The translations under genes were made by a program, and so were the position numbers. 64,000 nucleotides of DNA from Brucellaceae bacterium (lineage in GTDB: Bacteria > Pseudomonadota > Alphaproteobacteria > Rhizobiales > Rhizobiaceae), in the NCBI GenBank assembly GCA_020637755.1, contig JACKJW010000004.1:62001-126000 (forward strand), given 5' to 3'. Positions 36,492-45,128 of this stretch are shown in pieces. How positions within the stretch are numbered: the first letter of the stretch is position 1; each line of letters begins with the position of its first letter. Under the pieces are notes generated by a model, which was not told where the DNA came from, made no database searches, and was given only the letters and a program-made list of their open reading frames with translations.

Positions 36492-37625
36492 ATGGCGGTA
36501 GCAGAACCTGCTTTCACGATGGGTATCGAGGAAGAGTACCTGCTCGTGGACCGCGGATCGCTCGAGTTGGCGCCTGCCAATGAAATGCTGATGGAAGAGT
36601 GCAGGGCGGCGCTTGCAGGGCAAGTCAGCCCGGAATTCCTGCAATGCCAGATCGAGGTGGGTACGCGGGTCTGCCGGACGGCGGCCGAGGCGCGCGATGA
36701 CCTGCGGCGATTGCGGCTGACCATCGCGGAGGTGGCTGACCGGCACGGGCTGGCGCCGCTGGCGGTGTCGTGCCATCCCTTCGCCGACTGGCACAGCCAG
36801 CACCATACGGACAAGGATCGCTACAACGGGCTGGAGCGTGACCTCGGCAGCGTCGCAAGGCGCATGCTCATCTGCGGCATGCATGTGCATGTGGGCATTG
36901 CCGATGATGACATGCGCAACGACCTGATGGGACAGTTCTGCTATTTCCTGCCGCATCTGCTGGCGCTGTCGGCCTCCTCGCCGTTCTGGCAGGGTGAAGA
37001 CACGGGCCTTGCGTCCTGGCGGCTGACGGTTTTCGACAATCTGCCGCGCACCGGGCTGCCGCCGGTGTTTCCGTCGCACGAGGCCTACCGGCGGGCTGTC
37101 GATCTGCTGGTTGCAAACGGGATCATCGAGGACGGCACGAAGATCTGGTGGGATGCGCGGCCGTCGGACCGGTTTCCCACGCTGGAAGCGCGCATTTGTG
37201 ATGTGTCGCCGGTGCTTGATGACGGCATCGCCATTGCCGCGCTGGTGCAGTGCATCCTGCGCATGCTCTACCGCTTGCGGCGGTTGAACCAGCGATGGCG
37301 TGTCTACGACCATTTCCTGCTGAAAGAAAACCGCTGGCGTGCCCAGCGCTACGGGGTGACGGGCGGGCTGATCGACCTCGGGCGCGGCGAGATCGTGCCC
37401 TTCGGAGCGCTTTTGCAGGAGCTTCTGCAACTGGTGGCCGAGGATGCAGAGGCGCTGGGATGCACAGCCGAACTTGAAAGGCACGCATCCATCGTGGCGG
37501 ATGCCGGAAGTGCCGGGCGTCAGCGGGCCGTCTGGAACGCGGCTCTGGCTGCGGGTGAGGATGCCGGGTCGGCCGGCCGCCGGGTGGTCCAGCACCTGAT
37601 GGAGGCCTTCACCGACGGGCTTTGA
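36492..37625 (+). CDS. ybdK: Carboxylate-amine ligase of the YbdK/GCS2 family
   Basis: This 377-residue protein has the glutamate-cysteine ligase family 2 pattern: MGIEEEYLLVDRGSLEL at the N-terminus with the metal-binding Glu cluster, QIEVGTRVC, HVHVGIADDD, and EARICDVSP. E. coli YbdK has weak gamma-glutamylcysteine ligase activity; the true substrate is usually unknown. ATG 36492 follows GGGAGG at 36478-36483 by 8 bases, so the 41 residues encoded upstream in the same frame are excluded. It is divergent from the AraC-type regulator gene. Confidence 0.87.
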   Translation: MAVAEPAFTMGIEEEYLLVDRGSLELAPANEMLMEECRAALAGQVSPEFLQCQIEVGTRVCRTAAEARDDLRRLRLTIAEVADRHGLAPLAVSCHPFADWHSQHHTDKDRYNGLERDLGSVARRMLICGMHVHVGIADDDMRNDLMGQFCYFLPHLLALSASSPFWQGEDTGLASWRLTVFDNLPRTGLPPVFPSHEAYRRAVDLLVANGIIEDGTKIWWDARPSDRFPTLEARICDVSPVLDDGIAIAALVQCILRMLYRLRRLNQRWRVYDHFLLKENRWRAQRYGVTGGLIDLGRGEIVPFGALLQELLQLVAEDAEALGCTAELERHASIVADAGSAGRQRAVWNAALAAGEDAGSAGRRVVQHLMEAFTDGL

Positions 37626-37671
37626 CCGCGGGAGACGCTGCCGGTTTGTGCCAGCGGCGTCCGGGATCGTG

Positions 37672-37806
37672 TCAGTGCCGCTCCAGGCAGGCCGGATAGC
37701 CCACATCGGCCTGCAATTCGCGCGGCAGGTTTTCCAGGATGCGGCGGGTGCGCGCACGGGCGCGGGTGGCTTCAAGGCGGCGCAGGGCGCGGCTCAATAC
37801 AGTCAT
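37672..37806 (-). CDS. DUF1127 Arg-rich mini-protein (copy 1)
   Basis: This 44-residue protein starts MTVLSRALRRLEATRARAR and ends with the DUF1127 core, a helix reading LENLPRELQADVGYP. DUF1127 proteins are short, Arg-rich and common in alphaproteobacteria; some in Agrobacterium and Brucella influence RNA turnover, phosphate and carbon/nitrogen balance and are controlled by LysR regulators. A GGAG lies 8 bases before the ATG on the minus strand. A second DUF1127 gene follows upstream on the same strand. Confidence 0.7.
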   Translation of the reverse strand: MTVLSRALRRLEATRARARTRRILENLPRELQADVGYPACLERH

Positions 37807-38035
37807 GGTCTTGGCTCCGTCAGGCTCTTTTTGGTGCTGTTTCTGCTGCTTGCTGCTGTCAGGATGCGCCGGCGGAGGAGGGAACCGGCGCCGCCGTTCA
37901 GGGGCAAGCGTGCACTGCACATCATGGCGCTCCAATAGGCCTGTTCCATTTGCGCCGATATCGCAAAAACGACAGGCGATCCTTGCGGCACGACGCAGCG
38001 CAACATCGATGATGCGCCGCAACCAAAGACCTGCC

Positions 38036-38167
38036 TCACTCCCGGCGGTAACCGATATCCTTGCGCAGATGATCCGGCAGTGCCTCGACGGAGCGTTGTG
38101 TCCACTGGCGGATGCGGGCGAGTCTCCATGCGGCAGCGGTGGCGCTGATGAAAGCGAACAGTGTCAT
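38036..38167 (-). CDS. DUF1127 Arg-rich mini-protein (copy 2)
   Basis: This is a 43-residue protein whose translation begins MTLFAFISATAAAWRLARIR, then has QWTQRSVEALPDHLRKDIGY and RRE. The core LPDHLRKDIGY is the clear DUF1127 signature. A purine-rich AGGAAGGA lies upstream of the ATG on the minus strand. It is divergent from the LysR gene with a 109-base promoter region between them. The DUF1127 pair next to a LysR gene suggests control by that regulator. Confidence 0.8.
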   Translation of the reverse strand: MTLFAFISATAAAWRLARIRQWTQRSVEALPDHLRKDIGYRRE

Positions 38168-38233
38168 GGCGATGGTCCTTCCTCTTGCGATGAACCGAGG
38201 ATGGGTCACGGCTATCTTTCAATCAAACGAAAT

Positions 38234-38244
38234 GTTATGATAAC
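38234..38244. promoter_or_regulatory. Palindrome between the DUF1127 and LysR genes
   Basis: GTTAT and ATAAC form a perfect inverted repeat around one G in an AT-rich island, flanked by TTCAAT at 38218-38223 and its inverse ATTGAA at 38258-38263. The position fits a LysR-type operator controlling both divergent genes. Confidence 0.45.
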
Positions 38245-38276
38245 TTCTGTCAGAAAAATTGAAGAATGTGGATGCC

Positions 38277-39167
38277 ATGAACCTTGCGCCGACCCATCCG
38301 CTGCCACTCATCGACATAGACCTGTTGAACAGTCTGGTTGCCATCGCCGAAACCGGGAGCTTCACGGCGGCGGCCGACCAGGTTTTCCGCACGCCGTCCG
38401 CCATTTCCATGCAGGTGAAGAAGCTGGAGGAACTGCTCGGCCGGCCACTTTTTGTGCGCGACAGCCGCTCCGTGGCGCTGACAGCCGATGGCGAGATGCT
38501 GCTCACCTATGCGCGGCGCATCCTGGCGCTGAACCGCGAGGCGGTGGCCTTGTTCATTGCGCCGGAAGTGGCAGGCGTCGTGCGCCTCGGTGCGCCGGAT
38601 GACGTGTCTGAGCGCTTCCTGCCGGGCATGCTGCGCCGCTTTTCGCAGACGCATCCGGGCGTGACCGTCGACGTGGTGCTGGAGACCTCAAGGAACCTGC
38701 TCGACCTGTTGGGCCGCGGGCGTCTCGACCTGACGCTGGTCACCTTCGGAAGCGGCATTCCAGGCGATATCCATGCGGAGGAACTGCTGGAGGAACGGAT
38801 CGTCTGGGCGGGGCTGAAGGGCGGCTGCGCCTCGGCGCGCACGCCGCTTCCCATCTCGGTCTGGGAGGAGGGCTGCATCTGGCGCCGCAAGGCGCTGGAA
38901 GGGCTCGAGGCGGCGGGCCGCTCCTACCGCATCGCCTTCCAGAGTGCGTTCATCACCGCTCAGAAGGCTGCGATCCTGGCCGATCTTGCCGTCGCACCTC
39001 TCCCTGCGTCCGCCATCGGCGGGGATGTGGTGCGGGTGCCCGACGAGGACGGCTTGCCGGACCTCGATACTTACAAGCTCGGCCTTGTGGTCGGCAGCGC
39101 ACCCAATGCGGCTGTCCGCGCGGCGGCAGAGCACCTGCGGGTGAGCTTTTCGGAGCGGGCGGGCTGA
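38277..39167 (+). CDS. LysR-family transcriptional regulator
   Basis: This 296-residue protein has an N-terminal winged HTH (DLLNSLVAIAETGSFTAAADQVFRTPSAISMQVKKLEELLGRPLFVRD, cited here only by its start and end positions of about 14-61) and a substrate-binding-like effector domain (about 95-290). ATG 38277 is used; TTG 38259 would add six residues. It is divergent from two DUF1127 mini-genes, an arrangement recalling LysR control of DUF1127 genes in Brucella and Agrobacterium, although the HTH sequence does not identify it as VtlR/LsrB. Confidence 0.9.
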   Translation: MNLAPTHPLPLIDIDLLNSLVAIAETGSFTAAADQVFRTPSAISMQVKKLEELLGRPLFVRDSRSVALTADGEMLLTYARRILALNREAVALFIAPEVAGVVRLGAPDDVSERFLPGMLRRFSQTHPGVTVDVVLETSRNLLDLLGRGRLDLTLVTFGSGIPGDIHAEELLEERIVWAGLKGGCASARTPLPISVWEEGCIWRRKALEGLEAAGRSYRIAFQSAFITAQKAAILADLAVAPLPASAIGGDVVRVPDEDGLPDLDTYKLGLVVGSAPNAAVRAAAEHLRVSFSERAG

Positions 39168-39182
39168 GACCGGGAGGGGCGT

Positions 39183-41216
39183 CTAACGCGCCCTGCGTCC
39201 GCCGCGCCGCCGTCCGGCGCCTTCGCCATCGCCCCCGGCGGGCGTCTGGCGTTCCGGCAGGGTGACGACCTTCGCCAGCTCCGGAAAGGGGTCCACCTTG
39301 TTGGGCAGGGCCATGGCGTTGACGAAGAGCTGCTGGAAGTCGGGTTCCAGCGCGGTCTCGATCTTCTCGATGCGGCGCACCGTCTCCTCGATCTCGCGGC
39401 GGTGGGTGCGGTCGAGCAGCGCCATCAGCGCGCCGTCGCCGGCCGCATTGCCGACCGCCTTGACCTCGTCGAGGTCGCAATCGGGGATCAGGCCCAACAC
39501 CATGGCGTATTTCGGGTCGATGAAGGAACCGAAGGCGCCGGCAAAGCGGATCGCGTCCACCCGCCCGATGCCCTGCTTTTGCATCAGCAGGCGAATGCCG
39601 GCGTAAAGAGCGGCCTTGGCGAGCTGGATGGCGCGCACATCATTTTGCGTCACCGTGATGCGCGGGGCGGCATCGGAGAGTACGTAGGCGAAGGTGCGGC
39701 CCTGTTCGACAATGCGCGGGCTGGTGGCGGCGAGTGCGCCATTGACCACGCCGTCCTCCGAGATGATCCCGGCGAGGAACATTTCCGCCACTACCTCGAT
39801 GATGCCGGAGCCGCAAATGCCGGTGACGCCGGTGGCCTTCACGGCGTCCGCGAACCCGGGCTCATCGGACCACGGTTCGGCACCGATGACGCGGAAGCGC
39901 GGCTCCAGCGTGACGGGGTCGATGCGCACGCGTTCAATGGCTCCGGGTGCCGCGCGCTGGCCGCCGGAGATTTCCGCGCCCTCAAAGGCCGGGCCGGTGG
40001 GCGAGGAACAGGCGACGGTGCGCGCCGAATTGCCGAGAACGATCTCGGCATTGGTGCCGACATCAACCAACAGCATCTGGCGCTCCTGCCGGTGCGGGCC
40101 TTCCGACAGCGTGGCGGCAGCGGCATCGGCGCCGACATGGCCTGCGATGCAGGGCAGCACATAAACGCGTGCGCCTTCGTTGGCGCTCAAACCGATTTCG
40201 GAAGCTTTCAGCGCCACGGCGCCTGAAACGGCGAGCGCGAAGGGCGCACCGCCCAGTTCGGTCGGGTCGATGCCGAGGAACAGGTGATGCATCACCGGGT
40301 TGCCGACAAACACCATGTCGAGAATGTCCTCGCGCCGCGCTCCGGCCTTGCTGCAGACCTCGCCGATCAGGCCGTTGACGGCCTCGCGCACAGCGTCCGT
40401 CATGGCCTCGCGGCCATCCGGGTTCATCATCACGTAGGAGACGCGGCTCATCAGGTCTTCGCCGAAGCGGATCTGCGGGTTCGATGCGCCGGCGGACGCG
40501 GCGATGCGGCCCGACAGCAGCGAGACCAGATGCATGGCGATCGTGGTGGAGCCAATGTCACAGGCAATGCCCCAGGCCTCGTTCTTCAGGCCGGGCCAGA
40601 GCGCGATCATGCGCGGTGTGTCGCTGTCGGCATCGCGGTGGATGGCGGCGGTGGCAGTCCAGTTTCCTCCGCGCAGGATTTTCTGCACCTGCGGCAGCAG
40701 GGCGAAATCGACGTCGAGGCGCTCCAGTCCCCAATCGCGGACAAGCGCGGCCTTCAGCCGGTCGAGGTCGCCCAAGGGCTTGTGCATGTCGGGTTCCTCC
40801 ACCTCGACATAGGCCAGGTGGACGGCGGGATTGCGCGTAAAGGCGCGGGTGGAGGCATCCTTGCGCACGACCTGGGCGTTGACGACGGCATCCTGCGGCA
40901 CGTCGATGACCAGATCGCCCTCGATGGTGGCCGAGCAGGACAGGCGGCGGCCGTCGGCCAGCCCGCGCACATCGACATAGCGCTGTTCCTTCGGCCCGCG
41001 GGCGGAGATGTTGGTGGAAGCCGACTCGATGCCATGCTTGGCGAAGTGGCCGAATTGCGGCTCAATCTGGCAGCGCCCGCAGGTGGCGCGCCCGCCGCAC
41101 ACGCTCTCGACATAAACACCGAGCTGGCGCGCGGCGTCGAGCACCGGCGTTCCCTTGGGAAAGCGCCCGCGCTTGCCCGACGGCATGAAGAGGACGAGGT
41201 GGGTGTTGGCTGTCAT
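39183..41216 (-). CDS. Reductive activator of corrinoid enzymes (2Fe-2S plus ASKHA ATPase domain)
   Basis: This 677-residue protein has an N-terminal 2Fe-2S ferredoxin domain with Cys40, Cys46, Cys49 and Cys94, a linker, then an ASKHA-type ATPase region (IACDIGSTTIAMHLV near 215; LLVDVGTNAEIVLG; TGICGSGIIEVVAEM). This is the RACo/RamA-like DUF4445 architecture that uses ATP and low-potential electrons to return oxidised Co(II) corrinoid to Co(I). It fits the corrinoid methyltransferase genes beside it. The last 19 residues are Gly/Arg-rich (GRRRGGRRAR). It is the last gene of the minus-strand cluster. Confidence 0.88.
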   Translation of the reverse strand: MTANTHLVLFMPSGKRGRFPKGTPVLDAARQLGVYVESVCGGRATCGRCQIEPQFGHFAKHGIESASTNISARGPKEQRYVDVRGLADGRRLSCSATIEGDLVIDVPQDAVVNAQVVRKDASTRAFTRNPAVHLAYVEVEEPDMHKPLGDLDRLKAALVRDWGLERLDVDFALLPQVQKILRGGNWTATAAIHRDADSDTPRMIALWPGLKNEAWGIACDIGSTTIAMHLVSLLSGRIAASAGASNPQIRFGEDLMSRVSYVMMNPDGREAMTDAVREAVNGLIGEVCSKAGARREDILDMVFVGNPVMHHLFLGIDPTELGGAPFALAVSGAVALKASEIGLSANEGARVYVLPCIAGHVGADAAAATLSEGPHRQERQMLLVDVGTNAEIVLGNSARTVACSSPTGPAFEGAEISGGQRAAPGAIERVRIDPVTLEPRFRVIGAEPWSDEPGFADAVKATGVTGICGSGIIEVVAEMFLAGIISEDGVVNGALAATSPRIVEQGRTFAYVLSDAAPRITVTQNDVRAIQLAKAALYAGIRLLMQKQGIGRVDAIRFAGAFGSFIDPKYAMVLGLIPDCDLDEVKAVGNAAGDGALMALLDRTHRREIEETVRRIEKIETALEPDFQQLFVNAMALPNKVDPFPELAKVVTLPERQTPAGGDGEGAGRRRGGRRAR

Positions 41217-41220
41217 CGGG

Positions 41221-41574
41221 TCACATCATCATGGTGGCAGTGGTGCGGGCGAAATAGACCAGCGAAATCAACAGGCAGATTGCCACGAGCGGAACGATGA
41301 ACTCGATCCAGGCTTCGCGGCGCCGCGCGGCGCGGAAATCGACGCCGCGAAGGTCGTACAGCACCGAAACGATGAAGACCAGCGCGAGGAACGCCGTGCA
41401 AACGCCGATGACCACGGCAATGATCTCGTTGCGCAGATGGGTTTCGGGGTGATGCCCTGCGAGTTCCCACAGGCCGAAGGCTGCGCCGGCGCCGATTCCG
41501 ACGCGCAGCGCCATGGCGAAATAGTCGGAAATCTTCTTGGCATATTCAAACGCATCGTTGCGGCGGTTGGTCAT
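41221..41574 (-). CDS. Small membrane protein, unknown function
   Basis: This 117-residue protein has three predicted hydrophobic helices (around residues 15-40, 50-73 and 88-110) and charged loops. I do not recognise a family. It ends 4 bases before the activator gene on the same strand, so it is probably co-transcribed with it and might tether the activator or supply electrons at the membrane, but nothing in the sequence proves this. ATG 41574 is chosen; an upstream extension of the frame lacks a ribosome-binding site. Confidence 0.65.
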   Translation of the reverse strand: MTNRRNDAFEYAKKISDYFAMALRVGIGAGAAFGLWELAGHHPETHLRNEIIAVVIGVCTAFLALVFIVSVLYDLRGVDFRAARRREAWIEFIVPLVAICLLISLVYFARTTATMMM

Positions 41575-41762
41575 GGCGTCACCCCTGGCGTTGCTTTGAG
41601 ATGCAACGTGCCGCGCATTCGGCTCGCGGGCAATCTCGTGTGGGCAGCCACGCAATCACATCCGCGCGCATGCGCCGTGATCGCGCCAATTGTCGCAATC
41701 GTGCTCACGGTTTGGAAGGGCGGGTCTGTCATGATCGGGATGTCTGAAGGGGAGACCCCGCC

Positions 41763-42002
41763 ATGCCGCTGCCACTGTTCTCCGCCGTGCTGTCCAGCTT
41801 CTTCCTGGTCAAGCTGATCAAGGGCCACTGGATGCGCCATCCGCACTATCTCGGGCTGGCCATGATCGGCGCGATCGTGGCGACGCTGATCCTGTCGCAG
41901 GCCGCGCCGGGTATGGAGGAGGATTTCATCGCGTCGAACCTGGCCTGCTTCGGTGGCGCCTTCGGCGCCATCATGCTGTTCGATCTGGCCATGCGCGCGT
42001 GA
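41763..42002 (+). CDS. Small two-helix membrane protein, unknown function
   Basis: This 79-residue protein has two or three hydrophobic helices (about 1-18, 28-46 and 57-76) and few charged residues. AAGGGGAG lies 8 bases before the ATG at 41763, a good ribosome-binding site. It is the only plus-strand gene inside the minus-strand methyltransferase cluster and splits it into two transcription units. No family is recognised. Confidence 0.65.
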   Translation: MPLPLFSAVLSSFFLVKLIKGHWMRHPHYLGLAMIGAIVATLILSQAAPGMEEDFIASNLACFGGAFGAIMLFDLAMRA

Positions 42003-42139
42003 AATGTTCGCGGGTGCGGATTCGGTTCGGTGCCCGTAAAAATGCCGTATGGGCGGCTTGAAACCCATCACCCTTGCATGACCCCCACCCCGATGCTGCG
42101 CATCGACCCGCCCCACAAAGGGGAGGGTGCGAGGGTTCC

Positions 42140-43096
42140 TCACCCCTGAGCAAGGCGCGCTGCGCGGCCACCACGGCGGCCACCACCGGAAGCGGCGGGT
42201 GCGGCAACGGGGGCAGGCGCGGCGTGCTCGGCACCGGGCTTGTAATCCTTGTAGGTGCGGATCCAGTTCATGCAATCCGGGTCATTGCCCTTCAGCACGT
42301 TGGCGGCGCGCACCATTTCCATTTCCTGCGGGCGGCAGGGGTTCATGATGGCGGACGTCATGCCGGCACCGATCACCATGGGAATGAAGCCGGCATTGAT
42401 GCCATGGCGGTGCGGCAGGCCGAAGGAGATGTTGGACAGGCCGCAGGTGGTGTTGACCTTCAGCTCGTTGCGCAGGCGGTGCAGCAGCGCAAAAACCTGC
42501 TGGCCAGCCGTGCCCATGGCGCCGATCGGCATGACAAGCGGATCGACCACGATGTCATGGGGCTTGATGCCGTAATCGGCGGCGTGCTCGACGATCTTCT
42601 TGGCCACGGCGAAGCGCACATCCGGGTCTTCCGAGATGCCGGTTTCGTCGTTGGAGATGGCGACGACCGGCACGTCGTATTTCTTGCAAAGCGGCAGGAT
42701 GGCTTCCAGCTTCTCTTCCTCGCCCGTGACCGAATTGACCAGCGGGCGCCCCTTGGCGACCTTCAGTGCAGCCTCGATGGCGGCGGTGACGGAACTGTCG
42801 ATGGAGAGGGGAACGTCGACCAGTCCCTGGACGATTTCCAGCGTCTGGACGAGCAGGGCGGGTTCGGTGGCGTTCGGGTCCACTGCGGTCACGCCCGCAT
42901 TCACGTCCAGCATGGTGGCACCGGCGGCCACCTGTTCCAGCGCATCCTTGCGCACCGTGTCGAAATTGCCCGCCACCATCTCGGCAGCCAGCTTCTTGCG
43001 GCCGGTCGGGTTGATGCGTTCGCCGATCACGCAGAAGGGCTGGTCGAAGCCGATCACGACTTCGCGGGTGGCCGAGGCAACAATGGTACGGGTCAT
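42140..43096 (-). CDS. MtrH/AcsE-like methyltetrahydrofolate methyltransferase (pterin-binding)
   Basis: This 318-residue protein has a pterin-binding TIM-barrel pattern: CVIGERINPTGRKKL at the N-terminus, GATMLDVNAGV, PLSIDSS, VAISNDETG, VDPLVMPIGAM, and GLSNISFGLPHR. It matches methyl-H4folate:corrinoid methyltransferases (AcsE/MtgA/MtvA type) and the pterin domain of MetH, which pass a methyl group between a corrinoid protein and tetrahydrofolate. ATG 43096 is used because GGAG precedes it by 6 bases; the upstream GTG 43108 overlaps that site. The C-terminus is Gly/Arg-rich (GGGRRGGRAAR). An inverted repeat operator lies 16 bases upstream. Confidence 0.87.
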   Translation of the reverse strand: MTRTIVASATREVVIGFDQPFCVIGERINPTGRKKLAAEMVAGNFDTVRKDALEQVAAGATMLDVNAGVTAVDPNATEPALLVQTLEIVQGLVDVPLSIDSSVTAAIEAALKVAKGRPLVNSVTGEEEKLEAILPLCKKYDVPVVAISNDETGISEDPDVRFAVAKKIVEHAADYGIKPHDIVVDPLVMPIGAMGTAGQQVFALLHRLRNELKVNTTCGLSNISFGLPHRHGINAGFIPMVIGAGMTSAIMNPCRPQEMEMVRAANVLKGNDPDCMNWIRTYKDYKPGAEHAAPAPVAAPAASGGGRRGGRAARLAQG

Positions 43097-43111
43097 TTCT
43101 CTCTCCACTAG

Positions 43112-43133
43112 GATATAAAGACTTCTTTATATC
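43112..43133. promoter_or_regulatory. Inverted-repeat operator upstream of the MtrH-like gene
   Basis: GATATAAAG at 43112-43120 and CTTTATATC at 43125-43133 are perfect inverted arms with a 4-base spacer. Nearly the same site occurs at 56493-56516 before the homocysteine methyltransferase gene. The arrangement resembles operators of ArsR-type regulators of methionine/SAM metabolism (SahR-like), which is inference. Confidence 0.65.
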
Positions 43134-43170
43134 GTTATTCGATTTCAGGCAAGGGGCTGCGTTGGCGCGA

Positions 43171-44259
43171 TCAGTCGCCCTGAACAGCCTTGGCAGCCAT
43201 GGATTCCGGGCTGATGGCGTCGCGGTTCAGCAGGTGCTCCAGACGTTCGACGACTTGCGCCTCGTCAACGCGGGCCTCGCGCCGCCAGGGCCTGCGACCG
43301 GTCAGCACGCCGGAATCATGGACGATCTCGGCGACAAATTCCTCCTGCCGGTAGGCCATGACGTGAATGCCCGAAACGCCCTCGATCTCGCGTACTTCCT
43401 GGATAATGTCGATGCAGAGCTGCTTGCCTTCCCTCTTCTGCTTTTCCGCGCCCTCAAGGCGCGCAATGACGGCATCGGGAATGTGGACGCCCGGCACGTT
43501 GGATCGCATCCATTTGGCGGTCTTGGCCGAGGCGAGCGGGCCGACGCCGGCAAGGATGAAGCATTTCTCGTGCAGGCCCATGTCCACGACCCGTTTCATG
43601 TATTCGCGGAACATCGGCACGTCGTAGCAATACTGGCTCTGGACGAATTGCGCACCCGCCGCGATCTTCTTGGCCAACCGCATGGGGCGGAAGTCATAAG
43701 GCGGCGCGAAGGGGTTGATCGCCGCGCCGAGGAAGACATGCGGCGGGGAGGTAAGCTTGCGGCCCGACAGGAAGCGCTCCTCGTCGCGCATGGTGCGCAC
43801 GGTTTGCAGCAGGCTCATGGAATCCAGATCGAAAACAGGCTTGGCGCCGGGCTGGTCACCCGCCTGTACGCCGTCGCCGGTAAGGCAGAGGATGTTCTGC
43901 ACACCCATCGCTGCGGCTCCGAGCACATCGCCCTGGATGGCGATGCGGTTCTTGTCGCGGCAGGCGATCTGCATGATGGGCGCGTAGCCCATGCGGGTCA
44001 GCAGCGCGCAGATACCGACGGAGGACATGTGGCAGTTGGCGCCCGAAGCATCCACGGCATTGATGCCGTCCACCCAGCCGTCGAAAATGGCGGCGCGCTC
44101 GTAGACTTCCTGCGGGTCGGCGCTGTCGGGCGGGTTCAGTTCGGCCGTCACGGCAAATTCGCCGCGGCGCAGCACGCGCTCCAGCCGCCCGCGCGAGGAG
44201 TGGCCGGGCAGGGGATCAAGCGGGCCGCCGGGATCGAGAGGGTTGATGTCAGCCTGCAT
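43171..44259 (-). CDS. Methylenetetrahydrofolate reductase (MetF-like, catalytic subunit)
   Basis: This 362-residue flavoprotein has the MTHFR barrel pattern: FAVTAELNPPDSADPQEV (the conserved Glu is in AEL), ANCHMSS, QNILCLTGDGVQAGDQP, GAAINPFAPP, and AGAQFVQSQYCYD. It interconverts 5,10-methylene- and 5-methyl-H4folate. In this setting the likely direction is oxidation of methyl-H4folate arising from methylated amines. ATG 44259 follows GAGGGAG by 6 bases. It overlaps the MetV-like gene by 11 bases, and together they resemble the two-subunit MetFV enzymes of acetogens rather than a housekeeping MetF. Confidence 0.87.
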   Translation of the reverse strand: MQADINPLDPGGPLDPLPGHSSRGRLERVLRRGEFAVTAELNPPDSADPQEVYERAAIFDGWVDGINAVDASGANCHMSSVGICALLTRMGYAPIMQIACRDKNRIAIQGDVLGAAAMGVQNILCLTGDGVQAGDQPGAKPVFDLDSMSLLQTVRTMRDEERFLSGRKLTSPPHVFLGAAINPFAPPYDFRPMRLAKKIAAGAQFVQSQYCYDVPMFREYMKRVVDMGLHEKCFILAGVGPLASAKTAKWMRSNVPGVHIPDAVIARLEGAEKQKREGKQLCIDIIQEVREIEGVSGIHVMAYRQEEFVAEIVHDSGVLTGRRPWRREARVDEAQVVERLEHLLNRDAISPESMAAKAVQGD

Positions 44260-44836
44260 GGGAGGCTCCCTCGCTTGCAGCCGCTGCACTGGCGGTGACG
44301 CGCAGCCATGCGGAGGTGCCGCGCAGCGACTGGTCGACCGGCTTCTGGACATTCATGATGCTGGCGCGGCCGTCACGCATGGTTTCGGTGCCCTTCCATG
44401 CCTGCACCCAGACACAGGGCATGTCGGGTTCCACTTCGCAATGGCCGTTGGCCCGTACACCGCCGCAGGGGCCGTTGCGTAATTGCTTCGGGCAGTTCAT
44501 CGGGCAGGACATGCCGGTGGAGGAGAGGACGCACTGGCCGCACATGCGGCAGTCGAAGAGCAGGCCCTTGACCTTCTCCTCGACGAATTTCACCGGAACT
44601 TCTGCCCGGTTGTAGCCGATGGCGCGCCAGAAGGGATGGAGCTTCAGGAACAGGCCGGCAAAGCGGCTGTAGAACCATTCGAGCAGGCGGGAATGGCGCA
44701 CCGACCACAGGCGGATCGTATAGCTTTTTGCCGCGCGGCGGACCGGGGAAACCCCGGCCGGCTGATAGGCGGTCTGTGCTTTCGCAGCCCCCGCCTTCGG
44801 GCTTGTTGTGGCATGTGCAGTGCCGTCAGCCGCCAT
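44249..44836 (-). CDS. MetV-like Cys-rich MTHFR C-terminal domain protein
   Basis: This 195-residue protein has a Cys-rich core: Cys96, 99, 102, 111, 115, 124, 133 and 141, in the order CRMCGQC, CPMNCPK, NGPCGG, HCEV, PCVW. This is the MTHFR_C (MetV) pattern of acetogenic bacteria, where the subunit accompanies MetF and carries metal or Fe-S sites. The N-terminal 40 residues are low-complexity. Overlap with the MetF-like gene (11 bases) and with the next upstream gene (11 bases) indicates tight co-translation. It suggests that MetF uses an electron partner other than NADH. Confidence 0.85.
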   Translation of the reverse strand: MAADGTAHATTSPKAGAAKAQTAYQPAGVSPVRRAAKSYTIRLWSVRHSRLLEWFYSRFAGLFLKLHPFWRAIGYNRAEVPVKFVEEKVKGLLFDCRMCGQCVLSSTGMSCPMNCPKQLRNGPCGGVRANGHCEVEPDMPCVWVQAWKGTETMRDGRASIMNVQKPVDQSLRGTSAWLRVTASAAAASEGASHAG

Positions 44837-45128
44837 CGCGTCCTCCGCCTTGAACCAGTTTCACGAGGCGTTCCTTCGGATAGTCCGCCTCGATGCGGGC
44901 CATGGCGGCATCCGCCTCGGCCTCCAGATCGTCACCGGCAGGCAGGGGATCACCCCGCCGCCATTCTTCCAGATAGGCATCGGTGTCCGACGCACCGGAG
45001 CGCATGGCCGCCATGTCGATGGCCTCGGTGAAGCGCAGCGGAAGCTCGCGCTTCGCGGACTTGCGGCCCTGTTTCACGATCACCTGGGCGGGAATGTCGC
45101 GCCAGTAGACAATGACGAGATCAGCCAT
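44826..45128 (-). CDS. Virulence-factor-domain small protein (conserved, function unknown)
   Basis: This 100-residue acidic soluble protein begins MADLVIVYWRDIPAQVIVKQ and matches a family labelled virulence factor in databases by name only. Motifs are RDIPAQVIV, KRELPLRFTEAIDMAAMRSG and YLEEWRRG. It has no signal peptide. The position between MetV-like and DUF1638 genes in a one-carbon cluster argues for a role in methyl-group metabolism, maybe as an assembly or regulatory factor, not in virulence. It overlaps the MetV-like gene by 11 bases. Confidence 0.75.
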   Translation of the reverse strand: MADLVIVYWRDIPAQVIVKQGRKSAKRELPLRFTEAIDMAAMRSGASDTDAYLEEWRRGDPLPAGDDLEAEADAAMARIEADYPKERLVKLVQGGGRDGG

